From Phycisphaerae bacterium (GTDB taxonomy: Bacteria > Planctomycetota > Phycisphaerae > Phycisphaerales > SM1A02), in NCBI GenBank assembly GCA_002689385.1, contig NZFX01000083.1, positions 1 through 53,029 on the forward strand: a stretch of DNA of 53,029 nt. The letters are read 5' to 3'. Made by a program: the position numbers and the translations under genes. Shown here in pieces: positions 52,887 through 53,029 of the stretch. The notes below the pieces were generated by a model that ran no database searches, was not told the DNA's origin, and saw only the letters and a program-made list of their open reading frames with translations. Numbering within the stretch: position 1 is the stretch's first letter; each line of letters starts with the position of its first letter.

Positions 52887-53029
52887 AATTTCCATTTTCA
52901 CTGCAAACATCTGTGCTCGTTACTTTTTGTGGATACCCGCAGTAAAGGCAATGGCCCTTCGACATGGTCGCTTTCGCTAAACAAGTGACAGCACCATAAA
53001 CGGCTCAAAGAGCCAGAGCGATGTCAATA

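Noticed and set aside
52734-52988. Plus-strand ORF of 84 codons
   Set aside because: It runs through tRNA-His and its promoter.
1-53029. CRISPR arrays, phage genes or insertion sequences
   Set aside because: No regularly spaced direct repeats, integrases, transposases or phage structural genes were seen on either strand.

Overview
The window looks like chromosomal DNA of a Planctomycetota bacterium, most likely of the Phycisphaerae type. This is inferred from gene content, not from a 16S rRNA or a search. Pointers are a secreted protein ending in a dockerin-like pair of calcium loops, an H-X9-DG pseudopilin, a GspG-like domain outside the secretion cluster, a small-HTH plus receiver regulator, several proteins with long family-atypical insertions, and moderate GC with tight overlapping operons. 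No phage, insertion sequence, transposase or CRISPR array is visible; it reads as a core chromosome segment with a few odd loci.

Layout. 1-609: the 3' part of a CoA-transferase subunit A gene. 751-15712: a type II secretion operon (unknown exported protein, gspE-F-G-H-I-J-K-L-M-C, then gspD and a lipoprotein), with no prepilin peptidase in the window. 15843-20819 (minus): a three-gene unit made of a DUF255 thioredoxin protein fused to an nDsbD-like domain, a half-length asparaginase, and a POT peptide transporter carrying a GspG-like domain in a periplasmic loop. 20947-21756: unknown membrane protein. 21979-28522 (minus): nuoJKLMN of complex I, separated from the other nuo genes. 28638-29764: pgsA-pgpA for phosphatidylglycerol. 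29781-32629 (minus): split glycine decarboxylase gcvPA-gcvPB. 32674-34557: exported M28 peptidase with a PDZ domain. 34606-34974 (minus): RNase P RNA. 35009-35875: degenerate Gfo/Idh/MocA-like protein. 35890-39726 (minus): sucC, a HAD phosphatase, a DUF418 membrane protein and a hypothetical.

39809-40936 holds a candidate structured small RNA with its own promoter, then two glycine-zipper lipoproteins flanking a small exported protein, closed by a strong terminator. 41138-43276 (minus) is an exported HEAT-repeat protein with an embedded receiver-like segment. 43397-45240 is the most interesting locus: a cobalamin riboswitch followed by a dockerin-like secreted protein and a pseudopilin, suggesting a B12-regulated surface or secreted system. 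45326-50166 (minus) is nadE-mutL-moaD-moeA. 50262-50843 is an HTH-receiver regulator, 51031-52605 is pckA, and 52770-52843 is tRNA-His.

How it fits together. Three separate loci carry pseudopilin or GspG-like modules: the T2SS operon, the POT transporter and the B12-controlled pair. Exported proteins are frequent, so the T2SS is a plausible route for some of them. A palindromic A/T-rich repeat (core AAAGTGACTGTCACTTT) recurs in intergenic gaps near 15.8, 41.0, 45.3 and 52.9 kb and in places acts as a terminator-like hairpin. Several first genes have a -10-like hexamer 6-10 bases before the ATG and no clear ribosome binding site, which suggests leaderless transcripts.
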